A DNA stretch of 64,000 nucleotides from Cymbidium sinense (lineage: Eukaryota; Streptophyta; Magnoliopsida; Asparagales; Orchidaceae). The stretch lies in the NCBI GenBank assembly GCA_021442155.1, contig CM038222.1, positions 57,813,266 through 57,877,265 of the forward strand. Reading direction: 5' to 3'. A program made the position numbers and the translations under genes. The stretch's first letter is position 1; each line of letters begins with the position of its first letter. Below, piece by piece: positions 34,974-47,370 of the stretch. The notes below the pieces were generated by a model. It was not told the origin of the DNA and made no database searches. It saw only the letters and a list, made by a program, of their open reading frames with translations.

Positions 34974-36215
34974 GGATGATGTTATTTATTGTTCGGAGGA
35001 ACCTAGCTGTTGGTGAGATGTTGTAACGCTCTAGGATGTTGCTATGATCCTGGGTTTACGTGTTGATGGGCCACCTATTATTGGCCTAATTATGAGGGTG
35101 AAAGAGATGAAGAGATTAATTGTGATGATGAGTCCGACATTCTATACTAGACGTGATGTACCATGACCCGATCAGTCCACACATCAGGTCGACCTTCAGG
35201 ATGGGCCAAGCACAAGCGTAGACATGCATGCCACTGATGTGGCTTAGGTGGCCTTTTTACATAAAGTTATACGTGTATCTGAGCACTGAGGAGTTTTTCA
35301 GGCACCTGCATGCCTACATTCTGTTTCTTATTGGGTGTTTCTTATTACCGGATACATCAGGTTCTAAGGTCCACCAGTAGTATCTACCACTTCTAGAGGA
35401 CATAGATTCATTCAGTACTCTGGCTATAGGAGGAGCAGTTCTAACCCACCTCTATAGAGAATTCTACGATGACTAGACCTGGCCAACATAATCCGCATAC
35501 CCTCTACGGATATGGTCTTGGGAGAATATTCATGTGGGAGGCCGACTACCATGTGCCATATCCGACGATCGATCTTGATCTCAAAGATTAGGTCAACTGG
35601 TTGACACCAATGGTAAAGCGGTGTCGACTTTGACACCAGTACATTGCCGCTTAGAGAGGCGAGGGATTACCTCTGAGAGCTTGGATGAAGATGACAGTCG
35701 ACGCTATCAACCAAGCATATGCCGATTCGATCATTGACTTCTCTATTTACGAATCCGCTGTGATTATTATCCTGCATAACATGTAGAGCATATATATGTA
35801 AGCGTTAACATAAGTATTCATTTGAATTCAATATGTTACTTCAGGCTAATTTCACACACTATTTTTTCGTGTAGTCGGAGCACATCTTGGCGACTTAGGA
35901 CATCTTCCAGCCGAACTTCGGCCGTGTGGATTAGCACGAGCTATAGGGACCCATCGATAGGTACGAGGTGCTATGCAGAGATTTGTGATTGTGTGTACAT
36001 ATCATGGACACACAGTACGGATTGGAACCTATAGAGGATGTCTCACACCATGATTGAAGCGTCAGGTCATCTACATATGCTGATCCAGGTCCATATATGT
36101 ATCGATTCGTCCTTCTACATACCCACTGATGAGTCACGTACCACCTATCTTCCGCCACAGACTATCCGCGACTTAAGATCTTGCATTGGAGGGCCACCAT
36201 CAGCTGTGTAATCGT
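34974..36215 (+). pseudogene. Plant mobile domain (PMD-type) protein gene, decayed, carried by the MULE
   Basis: After the intron, DDVIYCSEEPS is followed by DVAMILGLRVDGPPIIG, the hallmark entry of the plant mobile domain (aminotransferase-like, MAIN-like family). Further on come AYILFLIGCFLLPDTSGSKV, YLPLLEDIDSFSTLAIGG and AVLTHLYREF (35307-35470), then an HVGRPTT block. Several stops lie where Trp is expected (TGG read as TAG or TGA) and there are frame changes, so the copy is dead as written. Family members act in silencing and development, and also travel inside transposons. Confidence 0.75.
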
Positions 36216-36637
36216 CCATCATATGCACCTAACCAGTACACACCTGGGAGTGGTGCGATTCCACGCAAATGACAGAGGCCTTAGATGTTTAGGATAGTCT
36301 ATTTGTGCTGCTGTACTACATTTGTTCTTATCTATTTTATTTTTATTTCTAGATCATCCATTTATGAAAATACTTGTACTCAATTTTTGGAATGAAAACT
36401 TGTAAATAATCTATTTTGTTTTTTATCTATCAAATTTTATTTATTGTTAGATGTTTTAGATCTACTTAAATGAAAACTTGCAGACTCTAAGGTCCCTATT
36501 TATACTTGACGATAAGGGCTTTAAACTTGCAAATGGAACACCTAAAACTAAAGCAGAAACATAAGAGCTCAAAGTCAATCCTTGATATAAAAAAATAAAT
36601 TTCATCTAATTAGCACATTTAGCGACTTACACATTAC

Positions 36638-36754
36638 TACATGACAACTTTACGCCACGTGATCGATGCTACCTAGTTAGTGGGCGACTATACCTATTTC
36701 TAATTTTTTTTTTAATGATACTTAATTTTTGATACTTATTTTAAAAAAATACCC
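36638..36754 (-). repeat. Right terminal inverted repeat of the MULE
   Basis: Reverse complement of the left arm; ends ATACCC at 36754. Confidence 0.85.
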
Positions 36755-36763
36755 GCTAACTAA
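36755..36763. repeat. Right 9-bp target-site duplication of the MULE
   Basis: GCTAACTAA, identical to 33518-33526. Confidence 0.93.
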
Positions 36764-37095
36764 AGACTCTCCCTCTGATTTCTGAAGAATATCTTCCCCA
36801 TTAGTTCATGTTTGTTTTAGCCTTGACGAGTTACTTGCTCACCAGTATATAACGCGCAATATATTAAAGCAAGCATACAATAATAAACCAAAGAAAAAGA
36901 ACATTTTTTTTGTTTTTCAGTCATCCAAAGTCTTCGTCGACGATAAATAACTCGATCTGTAGCAGAGTTGACAAGTGAAAGTCGTGATCATTAACTTCAT
37001 CTTACAGGCATTGGTAGTTGATGGATGAGAGCGCATTCATTCCAATCAGAAATAGTAATTATCAACTGTCATCATCTCTTTTATGAAGAAACTAC

Positions 37096-37107
37096 TATAT
37101 ATATAAC
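37096..37107 (+). promoter_or_regulatory. TATA box of glycine-rich gene copy B
   Basis: TATATATATAAC, about 50 bp before the ATG at 37153, in the region homologous to the promoter of copy A. Confidence 0.65.
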
Positions 37108-37152
37108 TCCCTGTCCTGTCTCAAACCACTGAAGCTGAATCTACTTCCCAAC

Positions 37153-37768
37153 ATGGGAAAGATTAGTCGTAGTGGAAGTCGAATCTTCTTTTTTGTTGCT
37201 CTTTTAGCCTCCCTTTTTTTGTCTTCCACGTCAAGCAGGAAGCTTTCGGCCGGTCATGGCAACCTAGAGGAGCAGAAGTGGTTCCATCATGGTGGTTTAG
37301 GACACGGTGGTGGTATTGGCGGCGGTGCGGGTGGAGGACTTGGTGGTGGCGGTGGGGCTTGGAGGAGGTGCAGGTGGTGGGTTGGGTGGCGGAGGTGGTG
37401 CTGGCGGAGGACTTGGCAGTGGCGGTGGGCTTGGAGGAGGTTTAGGTGGCGGCGGTGGTGCTGGAGGAGGCCTTGGTGGCGGCGCGGGTGGCAGTGTGGC
37501 GGGGAGTGTTGGTGGTGGCTGGGCTTGAGGCGGAGTGGCTCAGAGGGCAGCAGAGGGACTGTGGTGGCAGTTCCGGAGTTTGGTAGTGGCAGGTGAGGGT
37601 TAGTGGTGGTGCGTGAGGAGTCGGTGGGGTGGCGGTTCTGGTGGTGGCGGCGTGGGTGGAGGAGCTGGTGGTGGTGGAGGCTTCGGTAGTGGCGGAGGGT
37701 TTGGCGGTGGGCTTGGTAGTGGTGGAGGTGGCGGCGCCGGTGGCGGATTTGGAGGTGGACTGCCTTAA
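37153..37768 (+). pseudogene. Glycine-rich secreted protein, paralog B, frame-broken
   Basis: Head MGKISRSGSRIF, signal segment (FFVALLASLFLSSTSS), RKLSAGHGNLEEQKW, then HHGGLGHGGGIGGGAGG. At about 37353 the glycine frame shifts by one base (the original frame turns to AWRRCRWW). The shifted frame runs GGGLGGGGGAGGGLGSGG to TGA at 37526. Between 37529 and 37620 the pattern is lost, and it resumes to end GGGFGGGLP and TAA at 37766-37768. The final frame equals the frame after the first shift, so a few local indels separate this from an intact gene of about 205 codons. In G-rich repeats such indels may be sequencing errors; the gene could be functional. Confidence 0.65.
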
Positions 37769-39199
37769 GAAGAAGACATATATTATGCATTATGAATACC
37801 TGTAACTCTGTAAGCAATATTAATTTGAGATCCTGCACTTCTAATTATCGGAGACTGTGGTTCCTTATCCCACTTAGGCTTGTTTGTAACTTTGTTCTGT
37901 AATAAATATTTATTTCTAAATTACACTGTTTTTACTCTGGGAAAAGATATGGATCGACCCATAGTTCTATAAAAACAATTCTAAGATACCAGAATGCCTT
38001 ACAACATGGGCCAAACCAATAGTTTTTTTTTTTATTGTTTTTTTATTTTTAGAAAATGGATAAATTTATTACATCAGATATTTTGTTAAAAATTTTATCT
38101 ATGTAAGTATTGAAAAAATAATTTCAAAAAATTTTGAACAATAGAATTTATTGAGAGGCAAAATTATTTAATTATTTAAAAATCCATATATATATATATA
38201 TATATGCAAATAGACCCACCATCTCATCATAAATTATATCACAAAAATACTTACAAAATATTTTTTTTACAAGCAAATTATGCCTGTCAAAATATTTATT
38301 GTGGCAAGTTGTTGCAAAATAACTCATCATAAATCCCTCAATAATCTAATTCCAGGGGGACTTTTTGCCTTTCAATCTCAAAACCAATCAAAGATTAGCC
38401 ATATAGCACACAAGTTCTAAAATATAATTTACAATCTCTACACTTACAACATGGATTGAATAATGTCACATCTACTCAAATAAAAATGTGACGATAAAAA
38501 TATAATTCTCATATCAACTTGCATGATTTCAATTTACAATAATATGAATAAGTAATCAATATCAAATAAATATGACACTATAAAAAAAGATTATATATCT
38601 CTACTCGACTAAATGAATATATATGACAAAAATTAAAAAATTGTTATATCATTATAATCACTATTAAAATTAAATTAAAAAATAAACTAGTCATCACATA
38701 TCCCATCATCATCATCATCGTCAACATCAGCATCGCCATGATTCTATCTTAAATCATCTTATTGTCGTAGCTCCTTAAGCATGGATTGAACAATCTCCTC
38801 AATCTTCGATCATATTAAGTATTTCAAGTTCAAGAAAAATTCTAATGTTATTCTAAAGTATGCCCTCAATCAATTAAAATGGTTGATAGTTTCACTTTAA
38901 TTACCTCATGAATGCAACCCAAAGGGCTTATGCCAATGCATCAAACTCCCACAAATGTGAATTAAATATGAGCTAATGAAGGTGATGTTTTTTATTGAGC
39001 TTATGAATATATTTTATTTACTCTAACCTAAGATATTCATGTGATGATAGAAACAACTACCAACTAAGAATGCTTTATAAATGCATGGAATCGCATATTA
39101 TCTTTTTCTTAATAAAACTATAATAAAGGAATTGTTATACCTGGACAACTATAATATGATATCATACTTATGATTTGGAACCAAAAAAGTGAAGGGGAT
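37769..39199. other. AT-rich intergenic region
   Basis: No supported genes. A short CAT/ATC run lies near 38703-38735 and a short (TA)n near 38184-38206. Confidence 0.6.
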
Positions 39200-39998
39200 T
39201 GTTGCGTGCTAAAAAATTTGTAGCGGTAGAATAAAATTTTACGCCTTAGCTTGTACGGAAATCCAGTACACATAGATAGTTGAAAAGAGAATAAGAAACT
39301 CCAGAAATTTTACGTGAAAAAACCCTAGAAAAAGCTGAAAAAACTATGAGACCTAGCCTAGTAAAAATGCTCTATTATATACCTGCTTTAGAATACAAAA
39401 CCTTCTCAATAACGGGATTACAAGATTCTATGTGAGAAAGCTTGATAATAAAAATTCCAGAATTAGGTTACAACATATCGTGCAACATTGTCGTGGCGGT
39501 CGGCAAGCAAATGGCGGCGATCTGATTGGTGGTGATGACAAACTTCAACTTACCTCTCTAAGTTTCTCCCAACTTCTTCCTCCTTCATGACAAGAATGAG
39601 GTCCTATTTATAGGATTCTGAGAGGGGTATTTTTTCATTGTAGCCAAAATCTCAAAACACTTCATCGGACGGTTCGTATCGATTCATTTGATCATAGATA
39701 ATTTTTTGGTGATTTGATCATTCAAACAACCTTTGATTTGAGTGATCATAAACTCGTTGAATTCGTCTCATTGAGCCGCTCTATTCGATTATAAATACGT
39801 CAAATTTGGAAATCATTTGATCATTCAATTAGTGTCTCGAAATTTTTATGTATAGCCTTTAGGTTTAATTTTAGCTCATTTAGGCTCTACTTGACCAAAT
39901 TTTAGTGATGTTGAACTTGTCTTAGTGAAACGTTTAATTTTATTATGTAAAAAATAGATGTGCATTATTTTAAAATTTTATATATGATATATTATTTG
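39200..39998 (-). mobile_element. 3' LTR of the outer, minus-strand LTR retrotransposon
   Basis: On the minus strand the LTR ends CACGCAACA at 39200. It matches 63197-64000 throughout. A minus-strand TATA (CCTATAAATAGGAC, 39601-39614) gives the promoter orientation. A purine run (AAAATAGGGGGAC read on the minus strand, about 39999-40010) just upstream looks like the polypurine tract, so the LTR is about 0.8 kb. The exact 5' end is not marked by a clear TG. Confidence 0.75.
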
Positions 39999-40154
39999 TC
40001 CCCCTATTTTTGGATGATAACTTTAATTTCATCAAAAAATGAATTTAATAAATCTTTTAAATATTATTAAAATTCTGAATAATGTGTATTTATTATTATT
40101 ATATATATTTTGAATAATTATTTATTTAATTTATTTATTATTTTATTATAATAT

Positions 40155-40193
<39 letters not shown>

Positions 40194-40599
40194 TAATTAT
40201 TATAACTATTTTGTTTTATTTTCTTTCTCTTACTCGTGAGAAAATAAGAGAGAGAGAGAGAGACCTAAAAGAGGGGATGAAAAGATTTATTTATTTATTT
40301 TTAATGAGGAATGTAAATAATTTTTTTATTTAAAATATGAATAATTTTCTCTCTTTTTTTAAGAAGATGAAAAGTTATATATATATATATATATTTATTT
40401 ATTTATTTATTTATTGAATATGAAGATTTTTCTTCTTTTTTCATTATTATTTTTTTAAAGAAGATGAAGGGTTTTATTTAATTTTATTCTAATTTTAAAA
40501 TTTTTAAAGAATTTGAAGAGTCAATTTTCAAGTATAAATACCTCCCAAATGGTAAGGAAAAACTCGCACATTACTTTTTTTTTTCTTTGGTAGCCTCAC

Positions 40600-40950
40600 T
40601 AACATATATAACAGTGTCGACCCCCAGAGGCTGTTCTCCCCGATTGGAAACAGTTAGGCGGCATTCAATTCAGCTCCAATGTGCTTCCAAGTTCTTCCAA
40701 CTTTCTCTAAATCCTAGAATCTTCCACTGACATGTATGACAGTGTGTGACCCCCCCCCTCACAAGCTTTAGTTCTCCCCGGTCATAGGGTTTGGCCTGTT
40801 AAGCGGCGTGTCTCTCAAAGAGCTTTGTGCTTTTCCAACTTTTCAAAATCTTGAATCCTTCAGATGTATGACGATGAGTGACACCCCTCTCAGGCTCTAG
40901 TTTCTCCGGTCTTGGTGTTTGAAACTGACCTTCTTAGGCGGCACGTATCC
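40600..40950. repeat. Tandem repeat, about 130-150-bp unit, nearly three copies
   Basis: Each unit carries ATGACAGTGTGTGACCCC-like, CAGGCTCTAGTTCTCCCCGG-like, TTAGGCGGC-like and GTGCTTCCAA-like blocks in the same order, beginning near 40610, 40735 and 40865. Confidence 0.75.
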
Positions 40951-41224
40951 TAAATTCAGGCTCAAGTGTGCTTCTAGGATTCTTTATTTTCTCTCTCTTT
41001 TCTCTCTCTTTTTTTGAAGTAAAAGTTAAAACTTTCCTGGATATGCAATGCATAAACCACTTTCCTGGATTTTCTCTCTCTTTTCTTTTATGCCTATTAA
41101 GGCCTTTGGCCCTCCAATATAAAAGTTATACATTTTTCTATAAAATTTTTGTCCCCCAATGACGACAGTAACCATATATCATTTTTTAGACTTTGATTTC
41201 GAAAGGATTATGATTTATATATAT

Positions 41225-41595
41225 CTCCTGAGATTTTTAATATAACTATACTTTCTAAGGCTTTTGCCTTCAGAGATTTTTGATATACTATACCTTCTGA
41301 GATTTTTAGCTTCTGAGATTTTTAATATACATGTAACTTCTGAGGCTTTTGTCTGAGATTTTTGACGTGCCTGTATATTCTGAGATTTTTATCTTATGAG
41401 GTTTTTTCCTTCTGAGATTTTTGACATACTTGTACATTCTAAAGCTTTTGTCTACTGAAGTTTTTTACGTACCTGTACCTTCTGAGACTTTTGCCTTCTT
41501 AAGTTTTTAATATACATGTACTTTATGAGGCTTTTTCCTTCTGAGATTTTTAATGTACATGTACCTTCTAAGGCTTTTTCCTTCTACTATTTTTG
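41225..41595. repeat. Tandem repeat, about 43-bp unit, roughly nine copies
   Basis: Variants of CTTCTGAGATTTTTGATATA and CTTCTGAGGCTTTTGC alternate in register. Confidence 0.85.
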
Positions 41596-41999
41596 ATGAG
41601 TGGATACCCTGTCAACTACTTGCTCTCTTGGAGTCTTTCTAGTGAGGATCTTGTCCACTACTAGCTTCCCATCGAGGCTTCCTCAGGGGCGTGTCTTATA
41701 GGGGTTATCAGTGGAGACTTTGTCTAATACTTGCCTTCACGAGTTCTTTCTACTGAGTAAATTGTACATTACCAGCTTCTCATATAGACTTCCTCATGGG
41801 TATGCCTTTTAAGGGATTTTATTCAATGCAATAAAAGAAGATTTCGTTGATAATAAAAATTTATTTAAAAATAAAATCCTCTAAATTTTTCAATAGAGTA
41901 AAAAAAGAAACTTAATTTTTTTTTAATCACTACTTTAGTGAGATCTTTCCTTATATAAGTATTGGTGATATTTCTTTACCATGATTCCTCTGATCTCTT

Positions 42000-43003
42000 T
42001 TTTGATGATCTGTACGTTGCTCCAACAAGTAACGCCCCAGATGTCCATGTCATATTAAACGTCCAATTTCTTCCTTTAGATGAATGCAGCTTTTAGTTGA
42101 ATGCCCTTTTGAATGGTGAAAGTGACAATATTGTGATTGATTTCTGTCATTTACATTTCTGAATGGTTTTGGCCATTTGAGATATTCAGAATTCTAAATC
42201 TCCATTATTATATCAATCATAGACATATTTAGTGGAGTATAACTAGAAGTATCATAATATCATTGATCTTTTACATATTTTTCTTTTTTATTTTGAGATA
42301 CTGTTGTAACATCTTCTGATGTGTGCTTACGCATAGAGTTATTCTCAAATTATCTTCTATGAGCAGTAATTGCTTCATCAGCAGTAATTAGTGCCTCTAC
42401 GCGATGAATTAGATCAGCATAAGATCACCTTATATCTCACATTAGTGAAAGTAGAAAGGCTCGGGTCAAAGACCTCCAAGAAAGACACATCGAAGTAGCT
42501 CTGGATTTACTCCTGGAATTTAACGAGCTTCAGAAGAGAAGCTTTGAAAGTATTCTTTAAGGGTTTCTCTTTCATTTTGGGAAATTCCAGAAAAATGAGA
42601 AGAGTCTTTGATGATTCTTCAATTTGAGATAAATGATTCGACAAAGAGCTTAACCAAATGAGCATAATTGAGAATGGTCCCTTGGGGGAGGGAATATAAC
42701 TATGTACGAGATTGTCCTTTAAGAGAGATAGGAAAAACTTGGCAAAGCAAAGTATCAAGGGCTTGTTGAATATGCATAATAGTTCTGTAATGATCGATGT
42801 GCTCATAAGAATCAAAGGTTTCATCATAAGGTTCGATGTTAAGTAGTTTAAACCCCACTGGGATCGATTGTTGAAGAAGCATATCATGCAATGGAGAAGA
42901 TTCTTGAATACTCTGATGAGGATTGAATTGTTTATCTCTTAGCAAAAATTCATTTCAAACAAGGCATTGTATTCCATCTTGAATAACGTCAGGGGTTGTC
43001 TCT
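42000..43003 (-). pseudogene. Gag remnant of the outer retrotransposon
   Basis: Minus-strand protein blocks in order: FNPHQSIQESSPLHDMLLQQ, PIPVGFKLLNIEPYDE, SYEHIDHYRTIMHIQQA, then VFPISLKGQSRT, the plant Ty3/gypsy gag layout (P-YDG-D..EHL...L.G.A..W). Further on is the zinc-binding motif YCHFHHSKGHSTKSC (about 42082-42130) with IHLKEEIGRLI, as in Tat-type gags. Several frame changes and stops. It is cut at 43003 by the inner element; the N-terminal part lies at 62798-63155. Confidence 0.75.
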
Positions 43004-43076
43004 TGTTGACCTCCTCATATATGTCATAAATCAAGACAAGCCCACAAATTGAATTCGATGGACTTCGGAGGTGATA

Positions 43077-43990
43077 GTGTGCAAGTCAGGGCTCAAAATG
43101 CACTGGACGCCACTGAAAGTGGTCGAAATGACCTCCGATCGATGAACAGACTTCGTCGTCGCGTTCAGAATGTTGAAATTGATCAGAATATAAATATTAC
43201 AAAATCTAACGGGCAATTGATTAAGAGCTATCGATATGTGCGTGTCAGAGAAGCTGGCGATCGACCTCCGTTCATAAAATTGATCATGTCATTAGCTTTA
43301 AAATATCGAAAACTATCAAATGAGATTATTCACGCTTAATTTGGACGAGTCTGTACAAATGAAGAATAATCAGAAGTGGCAGCACATAAATCGAGGCTGA
43401 AATGCACTAGACATCACTAAAAGTGGTTCAAATGACCTCTGATCGATGAACGGACTTTGCCATCGCATTCAAAATGTTGAAAATGATCAAAATATAAATA
43501 TTGTGAAATCTAACGATCAATCGATTAAGTGCTCGAGCTATCATTGTGTCGACATGCACATCAGAGTCAGAAAGCTGTGACGATATACAAACGATCTCCG
43601 TTCATGAAATTGATTGTGCAGTTAGCTTTGAAATATCAAAAACTATCAAATGAGACTATCCACATTCAAATTGGATGAGTCTATGCAAATGTTGAATGAT
43701 CAGAAGTGACAACGCATAAATCGAGACAGAAATGCACTAGATGTCGCCAAAATTAACCTAAATGACCTCCGATCGATGAACGGACTTCACCAACATGTTT
43801 AAAACATTGAAATTGGTCAGAATATAAATATTGTACACTTGATAATCTAGATCAAGCATCGTCAATACGCTCGCCTCATGTGAGTTGGGAGTAACCGATC
43901 AAACATTCGTGAAATTGATTATGTAGCTTCAAAATATCAAAATCTATCAATAAGATTCTCAATTTGAATAAGTTTGTGCAAATGTCGGTC
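43077..43990. repeat. Tandem repeat of about 300-335 bp in the 5' LTR, three copies
   Basis: GACCTCCGATCGATGAAC-like blocks recur at about 43129, 43433 and 43766, each followed by GTTGAAATTGATCAGAATAT-like and CGTTCATGAAATTGATCATG-like blocks. The right LTR has the same array at 58565-59480. Confidence 0.85.
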
Positions 43991-45026
43991 AGCGGTGTGT
44001 TTTAAATTTAAATTGATCGATTTGGCGTCACGCTATCCGTCGTAAAAGTATTTCATTTAACATCAATTAACTTGATTGATATATTATGTGTTTGTAAAAT
44101 TCACATTAAAATTGTTTAATCAATTTAAAATTTATTTAAAATCCCTAAATTACACTCTTCCTCAATCGCAAGTAACAATTCCCTCCAAATCATTTTCTGC
44201 TTGATAATAACTAACGGGGAAGTTCAAAAAATAATAATAATAATAATTCCTCTCTCCCTTCCCATTCCCACATTATGGTTCCAACTTTCCTCTGCACAGG
44301 TAATCCTCTCTCCCCTCTTAACACCCCAGCTGTAGAACCCCTCCGCATCCGCGATCCCTGCAATCCGGTTCCGCACCTCCGGCCCGTCCCACATCCTCCA
44401 TCCCATTCCGAGCAACGATCCCGCCGCGCCTCCGGCTCACTGACCGCATCCACCGTCCGCGCTCTGACCGTCCCACGTCAACCCGATTGCCTCCCTGCCA
44501 TCCTGGGTTTCGTATCCTCCCGTCCACCATGCACGCCCTCATCTCCGCATCCGGTCGCATGAGCCGCCGTGCCTCTGGATCTCTCGTCCGCCAGCTCCGT
44601 CCCTCCGTCCACGCTGTCCGCTGATCCACAAAATCTGCCCCGTCGTTCCAAACTCGTCCAGCCTGCCAGCCTTCTTCCTGCAGCCCACCGTCCCTTCCCA
44701 TTCTGTCGGCCTGATGTCCGCTCCGCAGCCTACGCAAGCTAGCCCGCTGCACAATTTTTTTCCGCAGCTCATAACCCATCCAATTTTCTCTTCACCGTAA
44801 ATCGAGGAATAACATCGTTAAGAGGCGAATTTTTCTTTTCATTTTGATGTTCGCTCTTGCCTCCAATTCCCATTTTAATGATGGGAAGAACACGTCAAGC
44901 GGTCTTCTTTCGATTTTAAACGTTCTTGGATATCAAATTCTTCATTGAAACATCACCATCTAATTTTCTTCTCTTGGTTTGACACCTTGTTCTCTTCGGC
45001 GCAAAAAAAAAAAGTCAAGATCATTG

Positions 45027-45150
<124 letters not shown>

Positions 45151-47370
45151 CTTTATGCTCGGTTTGAAGAGTCAGCGTCAGATGACGAGATAGACTGTGT
45201 TGAAGACACTCATTATTAAGAGGCGTCGAATGCACCCCATTGATATAAATGTGCGAAAAAATTTTGTCTAATTTTAGACTTAGAAAAAGGGTGAGAATAT
45301 ATATTGCATTTGTCTTCTTCGGGTTTGAAGCCTTTGTAGATGCTCGAGAGGCGTCAGTAAAGTAAAATACTATCCCCATGGGGATGGAGGAGCTCAAAAT
45401 TTAGACTAAAATTCAAGACTTAAACAAATTCAAATGGGAATTACCTAAACTTAAGTAAAAAAAAAGAATATATGATCAGTTTGAAGATAAATGTTAAATC
45501 AAAGAGAGATATGAGGGAGCCTTTAAAGAAAATTTTGAAAAGAATGGAACACTCATTTAAAATTCAAATAAAATTTAGGAATGCTAATATTAAACTCACA
45601 AACTCTAATAGCGATTATCTATGGCTTAAATTGAAGTAATGAATGAGTTCTCTTTTCTTGTAGATTCCTCAAAATTAAACAAACCTTAATTGAAATTTGG
45701 AGAGATTAATACTAAACTCATAACAAACTTATAATAAACTTAAAGTCTAAGGATGAATCCAAATTGAGTTTAATAACTCTCTGAATATGGAGGTAATTAC
45801 TATGCTAGCTAATAAGCATGAGTAGAGCTAAAGCAATAAATATTGAAATCTGCATAACTTATCAAAAATGATGTAAATTGAACATAATCAAGTTGGGAGA
45901 ATTACAAAAAAAATCTCAATAAGTAAACTAAGTGCAAGTAATATTTTAAACAACAATCTAAATCAAAATATATTTATCGCCACGGGATCTGCAATTCTTT
46001 GTACAAGTAGACAGAAGGTGATACTAAATCAAAATCTACAAAAATCATAGGGTTTCCTTCAACCAAAAATTAAGGAATTTTATTCTAATTATGATTTTCA
46101 AAAATCAACAAAATCATAAATTAGGCGAAATTATCTAAGCTATAAATTCCTGCATGTGCTCGGACATAGAGATTTCAAGTGCAAATTTTAATGTAGAAAT
46201 GCTAAAGTTAAATTAAATCAAAATCTAAAATCAATCTCATAACTTCAAATAAAATTGTCAAATTCTCAAATACACTGGGCCACGACACACTAAATGCTTA
46301 AATTCAAGTGTTTGAGGATGTTCGTGGTTGCTTCGATTTAGTCTTAGGGGGTCAGGGTTAACAAAATCTAAAAATCTATAATAAGGGTTTCAAATCAGTG
46401 AAATATCTGAGATACTGATTCTGTCAGGTAATAGTAGATATAATCCTCTATTAATAGCTAAACAGAGATGACAGGATCTAAAGCTCTTAAACATATTCAA
46501 ATTAATCAATTTTTTAAATCAAATTAAGTAGCAATTTGAAACTACTTAAATGGAATTCTATCATTAAAAACTTAAATCGAACTCAATCCATTCACCTTCC
46601 ACAATTGTTTGTCGGAGATGACAAATTAAGAAAATTTTAGTTCACAAAGGAGCTAATGTCAAATCAAGTGTTATGCTATGTTCACTCTCAATCAATCTCG
46701 ATGGGCTGGCATGTCCTCGGTGTCTTGACCGATGCTATAGATAAAGCGATTGAGAGTCTCTCATCGAGTGGTTTGGCGGTCAGGCCATTATATTACGATC
46801 ACCGTAACCCATTATGCTCAATAGCTCTTTCCTTTGAGTTGTGAATCATAGGGTATACTTGATAGAAAAACAACCCTCGTTAAGGTAAGACTTATGTCTC
46901 CTTGGACAAAACACCGTCTATAAAGATTTCTTTGACGTAATCCATGTGTTCTTGATAGGATCCTTGTTGACTCCCTCTCAACTAAGTAGGAAAGTAACTT
47001 AGATAACGAACCATGAGATCTAGATCGGACGCATCATTCCCCAACCATGGGTTTAAGCTAAAATGATGAATTTTATATTCTAAATTTTGACTTCGATATG
47101 TATTTCTTCTTATATACATTAAGCATTATGTAATCGAAAGTTCTCTCTCACTTATTGAGAGGTAATTAACTATAGGGGCTTTGCTTTATAGAAACCTAGA
47201 ACCAAATCTAAAGTCCTCACAAAATGAGGGCGAAATCTCTGGGTAGTGTCTTATCTACTATTCCATTTATCTTCTGAAAATTACACCGACATCCTTTAAA
47301 TCACTCTCTTCAATCAATTCAATAATTGTGAGAGATTGGCGAATTTTTGAGCCCAGATTTCTAATGACTC

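Larger units (their letters stand above)
33527..36754 (+). mobile_element. Mutator-like element (MULE), 3228 bp, carrying a plant mobile domain gene
   Basis: Long terminal inverted repeats: the left end GGGCATATTTTTAAAATAAG and the reverse complement of the right end GGGTATTTTTTTAAAATAAG agree over about 120-145 bp, including ATAGGTATAGTCGCCCACTA and CACGTGGCGTAAAGTT. The ends are flanked by the perfect 9-mer GCTAACTAA, the Mutator signature. The interior encodes a MuDR-N-like segment and a decayed plant mobile domain; no catalytic MULE transposase domain was found, so it is non-autonomous. It separates the two glycine-rich paralogs. Confidence 0.9.
40010..42000 (-). mobile_element. Internal 3' region of the outer retrotransposon (no pol found)
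   Basis: Lies between the gag remnant (42000-43003) and the 3' LTR. It holds two tandem repeat arrays (40600-40950 and 41225-41595), short TA tracts and AT-rich DNA. No protease, polymerase or integrase similarity was seen on either strand, so the element is a deletion derivative or naturally lacks pol. Confidence 0.5.

Noticed and set aside
37287..37838. Minus-strand His/Leu-rich 183-codon frame
   Set aside because: Antisense of glycine-rich paralog B.
41225..41595. CRISPR-like array
   Set aside because: Contiguous short units without unique spacers, inside a plant retroelement; an ordinary tandem repeat.
44211..44779. Overlapping frames on both strands in a GC-rich block (also 59626-60474)
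   Set aside because: Both blocks are the same LTR segment; frames differ between the two LTRs and look compositional, not protein-like.
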